Shown one piece after another: positions 16,591 to 23,579 of a stretch of 34,988 bases of DNA. Each line of letters begins with the position of its first letter. The first letter of the stretch is position 1. This DNA comes from a virus, in the IMG/VR virus record IMGVR_UViG_3300007511_000064, positions 1 through 34,988 of that record; one strand, 5' to 3'. The notes under the pieces are model-generated. The model made no database searches, was not told where the DNA came from, and worked only from the letters and a program-made list of their open reading frames with translations. The position numbers and the translations under genes are program-made.

Positions 16591-17010
16591 ATGGATAAGT
16601 CTGAATTAAAGAAAGTACTAAAGCCTCTTATAAAAGCCTGTATTAAGGAGGTTATATTTGAAGATGGGGTACTTTCTTCTATAATATCGGAAGTTGTGAG
16701 GGGGACATCGAATAATGTCGTCGTCGAAACAAAACAACAGGAGGAGACTTCGAAAGCTTTGAGAAAAGAAGCAATTGAGGCAAGAAATCAAAAGATTCAG
16801 GAAACAAGAAAAAAGATGGCTGATGCGTTGGGTAACGACGCATATGCTGGCATATTCGAAAACGTAGAACCACTAAAGGCGGGCGGGACAGCATCATCGC
16901 CATCAGCTCCAGCGAACCCCTTGAGTGGTTATGCTGCCGATGATTCTGGAGTAGATATTCGAGGCTTGTTATCGGTAGCCGGCGATAAATGGGGAAAACT
17001 AAGAGGATAA
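16591..17010 (+). CDS. small helical protein, prohead-core candidate
   Basis: A 139-residue protein starting at ATG 16591, three bases after the previous stop. The N-terminal helix MDKSELKKVLKPLIKACIKE is followed by VIFEDGVLSSIISEVV. Then comes a charged helix of Lys, Glu, Gln and Arg (about 48-80), a Pro/Ser/Ala linker and a C-terminal DKWGKLRG. The IFEDGVLS...ISEVV segment seems to recur in head genes of marine T4-like phages in my recollection, without known role. The end (DKWGKL) is reminiscent of the DRWQKL tail of the preceding gene. Position and helix content fit a minor core or scaffold protein, comparable in place (not sequence) to T4 gp67/68. Confidence 0.65.
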   Translation: MDKSELKKVLKPLIKACIKEVIFEDGVLSSIISEVVRGTSNNVVVETKQQEETSKALRKEAIEARNQKIQETRKKMADALGNDAYAGIFENVEPLKAGGTASSPSAPANPLSGYAADDSGVDIRGLLSVAGDKWGKLRG

Positions 17011-17011
17011 A

Positions 17012-17236
17012 ATGGGAAGAAGAACACCAGTAAATGTTGAAGTGATTGTATACGATCCAGATTCAATTGGAAGAATGATAAAAAAGTTTACTAGGAAAGT
17101 CAAAAAGTGTGGCATTCTCGACGAAGTGCATGAAAGAAGGTATTATACAAAGCGTTCCGACAAGAGACGCGCAGAAAAAAAGAGAAGGCGCCGCTTGATT
17201 GAAATAGAAAACGAAAAAAGAAGAAATAATAACTAA
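17012..17236 (+). CDS. rpsU: ribosomal protein bS21 homologue
   Basis: A 74-residue, very basic protein beginning at ATG 17012, one base after the upstream stop. It aligns by eye with bacterial bS21 along its whole length: a short first strand (VNVEVIVYDP), a basic helix IGRMIKKFTRKVKKCGILDEV and RRYYTKRSDKRRAEKKRRRR. The FxRxxxKxGIL-EV-xRxYY-K pattern is diagnostic. bS21 sits on the 30S subunit near the 3' end of 16S rRNA and assists initiation of translation. Viral bS21 is known from pelagiphage HTVC008M and many uncultivated phages. It probably replaces or supplements the host protein on ribosomes and biases them to phage mRNA. Its location within late head genes implies late expression. 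Confidence 0.88.
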   Translation: MGRRTPVNVEVIVYDPDSIGRMIKKFTRKVKKCGILDEVHERRYYTKRSDKRRAEKKRRRRLIEIENEKRRNNN

Positions 17237-17263
17237 TTATACTAAGTTAAGGAGAGTTATAAA

Positions 17264-17809
17264 ATGGCAACAGGTTTTGGACACGTAGCAGGCACAGGGC
17301 AGTTTCGAGGTTATGGTTCACCAGGTACCCGCTCAACGGGAGCCTACATGATAGGTGCTCGCCCATTTATAGTGGGCGGAACAATTGACGCCGGTGATAC
17401 CCTTAAGGTGTCTTTCCCGTATGTTACTAGATTGATAACAGTAATAAACAAGGATGCCGACTCTCACGATATGAGAATTCACTTTTCAAACACTAACAAC
17501 GACGGCGACGCTGCTGAGCCAGGCTGGAGAAACGGGCTTCATTATATTACTCTGGACTCTAAAAACCAGTCAATGACATTTAATGTTCGAGCTAAAGAAA
17601 TTTTTATTTCAGCAGCTGATGACTCTAATGACGTGACGTTTGAACTTTTTGCTGAACTAACAGACATAAATTCTGCTAGGATGCACACGTATGATTCAAC
17701 TACTGAATCAGACATACCTGCCACTGGATATGAAGGCACAGATACGGCAAAGGCAGCAAGATTTGGGAATGATTGCTCTTCAGAGGTGACGGAAGCAGGA
17801 GATAACTAA
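17264..17809 (+). CDS. putative virion structural protein
   Basis: A 181-residue protein, ATG 17264 after a clear AAGGAGAG. It is rich in Gly, Thr, Asp and Asn and mostly predicted beta. It opens with a Gly-rich segment (GTGQFRGYGSPGTRSTGAY), followed by strands such as DTLKVSFPYVTRLITVINK and SMTFNVRAKEIFISA. No charged coiled coils or enzymatic motifs are present. The look is that of a head decoration or outer-surface protein with a flexible N-terminus and a beta-sandwich. It lies two bases ahead of the next structural gene, which is also beta-rich, so the two may act together. No family recognised. Confidence 0.65.
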   Translation: MATGFGHVAGTGQFRGYGSPGTRSTGAYMIGARPFIVGGTIDAGDTLKVSFPYVTRLITVINKDADSHDMRIHFSNTNNDGDAAEPGWRNGLHYITLDSKNQSMTFNVRAKEIFISAADDSNDVTFELFAELTDINSARMHTYDSTTESDIPATGYEGTDTAKAARFGNDCSSEVTEAGDN

Positions 17810-17811
17810 TA

Positions 17812-18972
17812 ATGTCTAGTTTTAATCCAGGCCCCGGCGGGGATCTCGGCGCTACCGAAATCACAACAACAGGAAAAGGCACGTTTGGGAATGTAGCTGT
17901 AAGCGAATCAGCTGCACCTGCAGCGCCAGCCGATGGCGCTGGTGGTATTTTATACTGCAAGGCAGACGGAAAAATCTACTGGATATCTAACGAATTGGCA
18001 GAAACAGACTTGACATCTGGCGGCGGCGGTGGATTGACAGACGAGCAGCTTCAAGACAAAGTCGGAGCAATGTTCTCCGGTAACACAGAAACTTTAATTA
18101 CTGCAACATATCAAGACGGCGATGGCACCATTGACTTGGTGGTTAACAACGATTTGTCTGCATATGATAATAGTAGTTCCGGATTCATTACTGCCACCTT
18201 GACAGATGAGCAGCTTCAAGACAAGACTGGAGCGATGTTTACCAGCAATACAGAGACTGGCATCACTGCAACGTATCAGGACGCCGACGGCACAATAGAT
18301 TTGGTTGTTTCTGATTTGACTGTTGCAGGTGATTCAGGCTCAACCGGCATGACACCTGGCGATACTCTTACAATAGCTGGTGGCACAAACTGCACAACCG
18401 CGATGTCTGGAGATACGCTCACAGTCAATGCGACGGGCGGAAGTGATACGTATACGCTTATAGAGCGCGGATATGCATACATGGGGTTTCCGCATAGAAA
18501 ATATTTACACTATTATCCGGGAGCATCAACGACGTACGAAAGCTCTAGAGAATGGAGCAAGTACCTTGCTGGCTGGGGACACTCTCAAGCCACAAGTATA
18601 GATACAACACCGGAAGAAGCGCTAGCATATTGGGCATGCTTTATTGTACCAGCCGCATGCACAGTTACTTCTGCTATAGCGTGGTATAAGGCGGATCAGA
18701 CGCAAAGTACATATGTTTCCATACTTAAGGCGGATATGAGTTCTGCCAATGACAGTGCCGGCAACATTACTTGGACGGAAATGAAAAAAGCGACAAGCTC
18801 CGGCAACACTAGCGGCCGCTCTCACCAAGTTTCTCTTACTTCTTTGAGCAACAATACTTTAGCCGCAGGTGATATGATAGCCGTCGCCTTGGACGGCAAC
18901 CAAACCTCTAACACAAGTTGGAGCGCACAAAACTGCTTCTTCGAGATATCAATAAAAGTAACACCTAGCTGA
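17812..18972 (+). CDS. fibre- or decoration-like virion protein with two LTDEQLQD repeats
   Basis: A 386-residue protein. After a Gly/Ala-rich start come two tandem copies of a 37-residue unit beginning LTDEQLQDK and ending DGTIDLVV (coded at 18034-18144 and 18199-18309). Similar units ('LT.E.VQD.VGAM...NTE..I...Y.D..G.ID') are common in marine phage tail fibres and other virion proteins. The C-terminal 160 residues contain aromatic-rich strands (GYAYMGFPHRKYLHYYPG) and a predicted beta-sandwich ending FFEISIKVTPS, possibly a receptor- or glycan-binding head. A place among head genes rather than tail genes suggests a head fibre. Orthology is not claimed. Confidence 0.7.
   Translation: MSSFNPGPGGDLGATEITTTGKGTFGNVAVSESAAPAAPADGAGGILYCKADGKIYWISNELAETDLTSGGGGGLTDEQLQDKVGAMFSGNTETLITATYQDGDGTIDLVVNNDLSAYDNSSSGFITATLTDEQLQDKTGAMFTSNTETGITATYQDADGTIDLVVSDLTVAGDSGSTGMTPGDTLTIAGGTNCTTAMSGDTLTVNATGGSDTYTLIERGYAYMGFPHRKYLHYYPGASTTYESSREWSKYLAGWGHSQATSIDTTPEEALAYWACFIVPAACTVTSAIAWYKADQTQSTYVSILKADMSSANDSAGNITWTEMKKATSSGNTSGRSHQVSLTSLSNNTLAAGDMIAVALDGNQTSNTSWSAQNCFFEISIKVTPS
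18034..18309 (+). repeat. two direct repeats coding LTDEQLQD units
   Basis: Two 111-base units (18034-18144 and 18199-18309) separated by 54 bases encode near-identical 37-residue modules. They differ mostly at third positions and a few residues (Val/Thr after QDK, Ser/Thr, Leu/Gly), so the duplication is not recent. Confidence 0.85.
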
Positions 18973-18980
18973 GAAATTGA

Positions 18981-19253
18981 ATGATAACCGGCAAGGTTTA
19001 CATGAAAAAGCAAAATAACGACTTCCAGATTCTTGACGCGGCATTCATCAAGGATGACGTTGAATCAGGCTATTGTCACGTTTTGTTATTAGAGTGTCCC
19101 AGTGCGCCAGATGATTCCGGAAATTTAGATGCGATAGGTTCAGGGCGAGCGATACACGGTGAGATGTTCTATATTGCAAAAAGCTATACTGCTAGAGTGA
19201 GAAAAGCAACTTCAGTTGATAGCGATAGAGCAATTTTTTATATTGAAGATTAG
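18981..19253 (+). CDS. small hypothetical protein
   Basis: A 90-residue protein starting at ATG 18981, eight bases after the fibre-like gene, with only a weak ribosome site (TGAGAA). It is predicted mainly beta, with no membrane span. Recognisable pieces are VESGYCHVLLLECPSAPDD, HGEMFYIAKSYTARVRK and a C-terminal AIFYIED. No family is recognised. It is the last gene before a 121-base gap with a late-promoter-like motif, so it ends the preceding transcription unit. Its function could be a chaperone or a minor part for the preceding virion protein, but nothing in the sequence proves that. Confidence 0.6.
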   Translation: MITGKVYMKKQNNDFQILDAAFIKDDVESGYCHVLLLECPSAPDDSGNLDAIGSGRAIHGEMFYIAKSYTARVRKATSVDSDRAIFYIED

Positions 19254-19311
19254 CCCCGCTTGCCTCAACTCTCTGCTATCTAATTTTACGCTTCCTTTTA
19301 ATCATTTGCTT

Positions 19312-19319
19312 ACTATTTA
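19312..19319 (+). promoter_or_regulatory. ACTATTTA motif, candidate late promoter (copy 1)
   Basis: The octamer lies in the 121-base gap between 19253 and 19375, 55 bases ahead of the scaffold start, and is followed by TAAGAGAG. It is one of four identical intergenic copies ahead of late genes in this window. No -35 element accompanies it, as in T4 late promoters, though the sequence differs from the T4 consensus TATAAATA. The rest of the gap is AT-rich with no clear terminator hairpin. Confidence 0.5.
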
Positions 19320-19374
19320 TAAGAGAGCAGAAATATCTATTTTTTTCTGTATACAAATGTAGGAGTTTAGGTAA

Positions 19375-20541
19375 ATGTCTTCAATGTTAAATCAAGCTAT
19401 AATCGATGCAAAAGCACTCAAGGAGGCTGCGATTAAAAACGCGGAGAACTTGGTAATTGAAAAGTATGCAAGTGAAATCAAGGATGCGGTTAATTCCCTT
19501 CTCGAAGCACCAGGAGATGAAGTATTTGACGAAGATCCGTTGGGATTGAACGCTGCAGAGGCAGAAGATCCAATGGAGGAGCCACTCGGCGCTGAATCTG
19601 ACATAGATCCAGTTGTTGATGAGCTTCCAGACTCTTTCAAGAGCGCCGAAGGCGGACAGATAGAGATAAACCTAGATCAGCTTTCTGCAGAGGTATCGCA
19701 GGCAATGGGAGAGATGGCATCGCACGAAGAAGCAGCTGAAGACATGGCTGCAGCACCGTTGCAAGAACCACCTTCCGCACAGCCTACTGCTCCTGCTCCA
19801 GCTGCTCCAATGGCAGAAAACAATGAAGAAGAAGTTAACGAATCCGACGATGAAGAGATAAACGAGTCTGACGAGGATGTAAGCGAAGCTAGCGAAGAAG
19901 AGATTACTGAAGACGAAGAAATAGAAATAGACGAAAGCAAGCTTTTGGACATCCTCGAGAAGATGATAGTTGATGCGGAGCCAACCAAATCTGGTTGGAT
20001 GAACCGCTCCGACGGAGAGCTGCAGCATGAGGAAGACTTGGCACTAGCAAAAGAAGCCGCTTCCGACGAGGCAGACGAAGACGTTAACGAAGAAAACGAA
20101 GAAATTAAAGCAGAATTGGCAGAAGCCAATAGGCAAAACGAGATTTTAGCAAGTGCGAGCATCAAACTCCAAAATGAGAATGAGAAGTTTCGCACTGCAA
20201 TTTTTGACTTGAAAGAGTCACTGGAAAGAACAAATCTTTCCAACGCAAAGTTACTTTACATCAATCAGACACTGACGAATGCCTCCCTGAATGAGCGACA
20301 AAAACAAAGAATTGTCGAAGCCATTTCCACGACTGAAACAGTAAAGGAAGCGAAGGTTATTTTTGATACACTTCAAAGCACAGTGGGAGCCTCCACAAAG
20401 GAGCCAATTCCACAATCACTGAGCGAAGCTGTTAGCAGAAAACCTTCATTAATGGTAGCTGCTCGTAAACAGCAGCAAAAGACAGAAAATAATAGTCCAC
20501 TCTTTGATAGAATGCAAAGATTGGCAGGTATTAAAAATTAA
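19375..20541 (+). CDS. gp22: prohead core scaffolding protein (gp22-like)
   Basis: A 388-residue, very acidic protein placed immediately before the capsid gene, as gp22 is in T4. Residues 1-42 are a helix. NSLLEAPGD then offers a likely gp21 cleavage site (Glu44|Ala45). Residues 45-240 are rich in Glu, Asp, Ala and Pro and contain several Glu/Asp runs. Residues 240-330 form a coiled coil (ELAEANRQNEILASASIKL and NEKFRTAIFDLKESLERT), and the tail ends in DRMQRLAGIKN. This composition fits a scaffold that fills the prohead and is degraded by gp21 to small peptides. ATG 19375 follows AGGAG. The last dozen residues resemble those of the 969-residue protein at 13678-16587. Confidence 0.85.
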   Translation: MSSMLNQAIIDAKALKEAAIKNAENLVIEKYASEIKDAVNSLLEAPGDEVFDEDPLGLNAAEAEDPMEEPLGAESDIDPVVDELPDSFKSAEGGQIEINLDQLSAEVSQAMGEMASHEEAAEDMAAAPLQEPPSAQPTAPAPAAPMAENNEEEVNESDDEEINESDEDVSEASEEEITEDEEIEIDESKLLDILEKMIVDAEPTKSGWMNRSDGELQHEEDLALAKEAASDEADEDVNEENEEIKAELAEANRQNEILASASIKLQNENEKFRTAIFDLKESLERTNLSNAKLLYINQTLTNASLNERQKQRIVEAISTTETVKEAKVIFDTLQSTVGASTKEPIPQSLSEAVSRKPSLMVAARKQQQKTENNSPLFDRMQRLAGIKN

Positions 20542-20565
20542 AACTTATTTAGGAGGTACAGAATA

Positions 20566-22317
20566 ATGTCTGTTTTACAAAAACTTACAGAAGGTATTGT
20601 TCATCGTGACGTCTCTAAAGAGGGTGCAGCTCTTCTCGAAAAGTGGGAGAAGACTGGGCTTCTAGAGGGCATGGATGATGAGCGAAAAAAGAATAGTATG
20701 GCGGTTCTCCTCGAGAACCAAGCAAAGGAGCTTCTTCGTGAGGCATCCGCAATGGCAGCTGGCGACGTCGAAGGCTTCGCAGCAGTTGCGTTCCCAATCG
20801 TTCGCCGCGTTTTCGGTGGATTGATTGCAAATGATCTCGTCTCGGTTCAGCCGATGAGTTTGCCCTCGGGCCTCATCTTCTTCCTTGACTTTTCACACAC
20901 TACTAGTCGCGCCGGCATGGAAGCTGGTAAGTCGATTTACGGTGGTGACGTTCTAGGTAAAGAGTTGGCTGACGGTGTTAACCTTAACCCATCTGATCGT
21001 GACGGCCCACAGGGTTTTTATGACTTGGGTACTGGCTACAGTTCACCAACTGGTAGCGCCATTGTTCCTATAGCAAACGTTGCACTCGCAGCAAAGGCGA
21101 TAAGCGCTTTGACCGAAGCTGATAAGAAGCTTCTTCGCTTTGACCCGGACGTTTTGGCAGCGACAAGCACCGATATTGTGCAGATTGTTGATGTTGCTAA
21201 GTCTGGCTTGGATCAGCTTGATTTGAACGCTCTTACAGCAGTCACTTCATCTGCCAACTTTGCAGACGCCGGCGGCGCCATCAACGACGCTACCAACTCT
21301 AAGCTTCTTCGTCGTTTGACGGCAGTTAGTCCAGACAGCTCTGCTAATATCAGATTGGTATTTCATGGAACCAGCGCCGCGCCGACGATGGTTGTCACGG
21401 ACGATGATCTAGATCTCGAATATCCAATGACTGACGACTTCGGTGGCTCTGGTGCCATCGGTGCTGTCGTGCCACAGGACGTATGGGGACTTGAAGAGGC
21501 ATCTAACGCCAAAGGTGCCGGCCCTGCTGGTGGAGCACATGATATCATCCCTGAGATTGATATCAAGGTTGACAGCATCGCTGTTACCGCACAAACAAAG
21601 AAGCTCAAGGCTAAGTGGACACCTGAGTTGGGACAGGATCTCAACGCATACCACAACCTTGACGCAGAGGTTGAATTGACTGGTATCCTTTCGGAGCAGA
21701 TTGCTCTTGAAATCGATCAGGAGATTCTCTCCGCTCTTGTTAATGGCGCAACTGCTGGTACTCGCTACTGGAGCCGCGCTCCTGGCTTGTTTGTCGATGT
21801 TAATGGTAACGAGCTTGGTGCTACAGCTGCAGCTCCTGACTTCACTGGTACAGTAAGTGAGTGGTATGAGACACTCATCGAAACTATCAATGACGTTAGC
21901 GCTCAGATTCACCGTAAGACGCTTCGCGGCGGTGCAAACTTTGTTGTTTGTTCCCCCGAGGTTGCTAACATACTTGAGTTCACAAGCGGCTTCCGCGCCA
22001 GCGTAACAGCTGATTCGGACAAGGGCAGCATCGGTGCTCAGAAGTCAGGCTCCTTGTCGAAGAAGTTCGACGTTATGGTTGATCCTTACTTCCCACGCAA
22101 CGTGATACTCGTTGGTAGAAAGGGTGGTTCTTTCCTCGAGAGTGGTTTTGTATACGCTCCGTATGTACCACTCCAGGTGACACCTACTATCTTCGGTACC
22201 GAAGACTTCGTGCCTCGCAAGGGCGTGATGACTCGCTACGCTAAGAAGATGGTTCGTCCTGATATGTACGGCTTGGTTGTTGTACGTGGACTTCTCGGCG
22301 AAGGTGGTGCTAGCTAA
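20566..22317 (+). CDS. gp23: major capsid protein (gp23-like)
   Basis: A 583-residue protein with the T4-family capsid signature in the N-arm and early core: FAAVAFPIVRRVFGGLIANDLVSVQPMSLPSGLIFF (first part up to about 80, then 81-106). KELLREA places a probable gp21 cut after Glu59, close to Glu65 in T4 gp23. Later, KKLKAKWTPELGQDLNAYHN and a LEIDQEIL segment, YFPRNVILVGRKG and KGVMTRYAKKMVRPDMYG are conserved features. Hundreds of copies form the HK97-fold shell. It has the ribosome site AGGAGGT. Arginine codons are strongly CGT/CGC (19 of 22 by my count), unlike the AGA/AGG-rich neighbours, consistent with very high expression. A good terminator follows. Confidence 0.96.
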   Translation: MSVLQKLTEGIVHRDVSKEGAALLEKWEKTGLLEGMDDERKKNSMAVLLENQAKELLREASAMAAGDVEGFAAVAFPIVRRVFGGLIANDLVSVQPMSLPSGLIFFLDFSHTTSRAGMEAGKSIYGGDVLGKELADGVNLNPSDRDGPQGFYDLGTGYSSPTGSAIVPIANVALAAKAISALTEADKKLLRFDPDVLAATSTDIVQIVDVAKSGLDQLDLNALTAVTSSANFADAGGAINDATNSKLLRRLTAVSPDSSANIRLVFHGTSAAPTMVVTDDDLDLEYPMTDDFGGSGAIGAVVPQDVWGLEEASNAKGAGPAGGAHDIIPEIDIKVDSIAVTAQTKKLKAKWTPELGQDLNAYHNLDAEVELTGILSEQIALEIDQEILSALVNGATAGTRYWSRAPGLFVDVNGNELGATAAAPDFTGTVSEWYETLIETINDVSAQIHRKTLRGGANFVVCSPEVANILEFTSGFRASVTADSDKGSIGAQKSGSLSKKFDVMVDPYFPRNVILVGRKGGSFLESGFVYAPYVPLQVTPTIFGTEDFVPRKGVMTRYAKKMVRPDMYGLVVVRGLLGEGGAS

Positions 22318-22343
22318 AAGTGATTAGCTAACCAAAAAACTTT

Positions 22344-22376
22344 AAGCCCCCTCATCATTGGGGGGGCTTTTTGTTT
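22344..22376 (+). terminator. rho-independent terminator after the capsid gene
   Basis: AAGCCCCC (22344-22351) pairs with GGGGGCTT (22362-22369) around a loop of about ten bases; a U-rich tail (TTTTGTTTT) follows. It lies 27 bases after the capsid stop, so it would end the scaffold-capsid transcript and protect its 3' end. Confidence 0.9.
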
Positions 22377-22384
22377 TATAGGAT

Positions 22385-22392
22385 ACTATTTA
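22385..22392 (+). promoter_or_regulatory. ACTATTTA motif, candidate late promoter (copy 2)
   Basis: Identical octamer (context GGATACTATTTAATAC) just downstream of the capsid terminator and about 70 bases ahead of the next gene. A TATAAT at 22403-22408 lies close by but lacks a -35 partner, so the octamer is the better candidate for restarting transcription. Confidence 0.5.
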
Positions 22393-22462
22393 ATACAAGG
22401 AATATAATGATAAGGCGTTATATGCCTTTTGATTTTAAAAGGATATAAAAGGAGATTCTAAA

Positions 22463-22882
22463 ATGAGTAAACTAGGAAGATATAGTGCGCAGAGAAGAAA
22501 GGTGGAAGTTGCATCTTCAAAAACCATTGAGGTAGCAGACTGTGGAACACTGTTCACTTGTGGTGCTGCCGCCGCGACAATGGTACTTCCAACTGTCGCT
22601 GAGGCCGGCGCCGGCTGGTGGGCTGAGTTTTGGGTAAACAGCAATGCGCAAGCAACATCAATAACTTCACCAGGCACAGACTTGATGTATGGCTTCGCCA
22701 TCGTCGGCGTCGATGCACAAGCCACTCATGAAATAGCAGCTGTCGCAGCAGGTGGAGAGGTTATAACCCTCACAGGGGACGCTGTTCTTGGCGATTACGT
22801 TCGAATTTGGTGTGACGGCACAAACTACTTTTGGGAAGGGCAGTCACAAATTCTTACCGGCATTACATTTGCCGCTGAGTAA
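22463..22882 (+). CDS. small structural protein, capsid decoration candidate
   Basis: A 139-residue protein starting at ATG 22463 after AAAAGGAGA. It is rich in Ala, Gly, Val and Thr and predicted beta. Recognisable pieces are KTIEVADCGTLFTCGAAAA, a strand ATMVLPTVAEAGAGWWAEFW and a C-terminal YVRIWCDGTNYFWEGQSQI. The 'G.W..EFWVN..A.A..I' and 'V.IW.DGTNY.W' patterns occur in many small phage structural proteins. It is a single-gene unit, flanked by terminators on both sides and with its own ACTATTTA motif, which suggests strong separate late expression as for a decoration (Hoc/Soc-like in role, not in sequence). Function is not proven. Confidence 0.65.
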   Translation: MSKLGRYSAQRRKVEVASSKTIEVADCGTLFTCGAAAATMVLPTVAEAGAGWWAEFWVNSNAQATSITSPGTDLMYGFAIVGVDAQATHEIAAVAAGGEVITLTGDAVLGDYVRIWCDGTNYFWEGQSQILTGITFAAE

Positions 22883-22912
22883 TAACAGATAACATCGCCT
22901 TATCAAAGAATC

Positions 22913-22948
22913 AACCCCAAGTCTTATGGCTTGGGGTTTTCTATTTTA
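22913..22948 (+). terminator. rho-independent terminator
   Basis: AACCCCAAG (22913-22921) pairs perfectly with CTTGGGGTT (22930-22938) around an eight-base loop and runs into TTCTATTTTA. It follows the small structural protein gene by 31 bases and precedes an ACTATTTA motif. Confidence 0.92.
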
Positions 22949-22951
22949 TAA

Positions 22952-22959
22952 ACTATTTA
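22952..22959 (+). promoter_or_regulatory. ACTATTTA motif, candidate late promoter (copy 3)
   Basis: Identical octamer (TATAAACTATTTATTG) immediately after the terminator at 22913-22948 and 29 bases ahead of the next ATG. The arrangement terminator, octamer, ribosome site, gene is the same as around the sheath gene. Confidence 0.5.
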
Positions 22960-22987
22960 TTGTATAGCCTAGATAAAGGAGAACACA

Positions 22988-23506
22988 ATGGGCAAGACAA
23001 GAAAAAGATTGACAATGAAAAAGTATGCAAAAAAGTATGCAAAAAAGAGAGCGGCTCTTTTCGGAACAACAGAAGAGACGATAACCACAGTAGAGCCAAC
23101 TATAACGGAAGACGCAATAGATACCGAAACAATTGAGCCAATTATCGAAACCACTAGGGCACCCAATGCTCTCAAAGCGACAAAAAAGAAAACCACAACA
23201 AAGAGAAAGAGAAAGACAACAAATAAAAAGGAAAACAATATCATGACTACAACAACAAACACAGACACAACAACAAACACAGACACGACAACGAATACAG
23301 ATACTAACACAAACACGGATACCAACACCAACACAGGTACTAACACGAATACCAATACTGATACAACCACAACAACGGATACAAACACAACAGACACTAA
23401 CACGAATACTAACACGGACACGACGACAACGACGACGACTAACGAAAATACTACGAACACGACGACGAGAAAAACCAACACTCGGACACGTAAAAACAAG
23501 AAATAG
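22988..23506 (+). CDS. basic / Thr-Asn-Asp low-complexity protein
   Basis: A 172-residue protein with a clear ribosome site (AAAGGAG) and its own terminator-promoter-like surroundings. Residues 1-27 are a basic helix (MGKTRKRLTMKKYAKKYAKK). Residues 28-60 are acidic and Thr-rich, and 61-83 again basic. Residues 86-160 consist almost only of Thr, Asn and Asp with motifs such as TTTNTDTT and NTNTDT. The end is basic (TNTRTRKNKK). The matching DNA is an A/C-rich simple repeat. The length of such a tract can change by slippage. A basic head plus a polar, disordered tract could bind nucleic acid or act as a spacer or internal head protein. No family recognised. An ATG at the repeat start (about 23244) could give a short product. 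Confidence 0.7.
   Translation: MGKTRKRLTMKKYAKKYAKKRAALFGTTEETITTVEPTITEDAIDTETIEPIIETTRAPNALKATKKKTTTKRKRKTTNKKENNIMTTTTNTDTTTNTDTTTNTDTNTNTDTNTNTGTNTNTNTDTTTTTDTNTTDTNTNTNTDTTTTTTTNENTTNTTTRKTNTRTRKNKK
23244..23470 (+). repeat. A/C-rich low-complexity DNA coding Thr/Asn/Asp tract
   Basis: A degenerate run of ACA/AAC/GAT-type triplets with many near-copies of ACAACAACAAACACAGAC. Codon wobble (ACA, ACG, ACT, ACC) has broken up the repeats, which suggests selection to keep the amino-acid pattern while limiting slippage. Confidence 0.8.
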
Positions 23507-23579
23507 TATATCGAGCCGCTTTTCTTTTAGCTCTGAACTAATTAAACTGATATACCTTTAGCTAGAAGAGGATCCTTAA

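Noticed and set aside
19677-20243. 188-codon minus-strand frame opposite the scaffold gene
   Set aside because: Ser-rich antisense of the Glu/Ala-rich scaffold, no start signal, opposite to all neighbours.
22969-23499. 176-codon minus-strand frame with Val/Phe-rich 'membrane' product
   Set aside because: Exact antisense of the Thr/Asn/Asp repeat; the VVV/SVF pattern is the complement of the ACA/GAC repeat.
23507-23554. Nested inverted repeats TATATC/GATATA and GAGC/GCTC before the neck gene, checked as terminator or tRNA
   Set aside because: Stems are only 6 and 4 pairs with large AT-rich loops; no U-tract and no tRNA cloverleaf.
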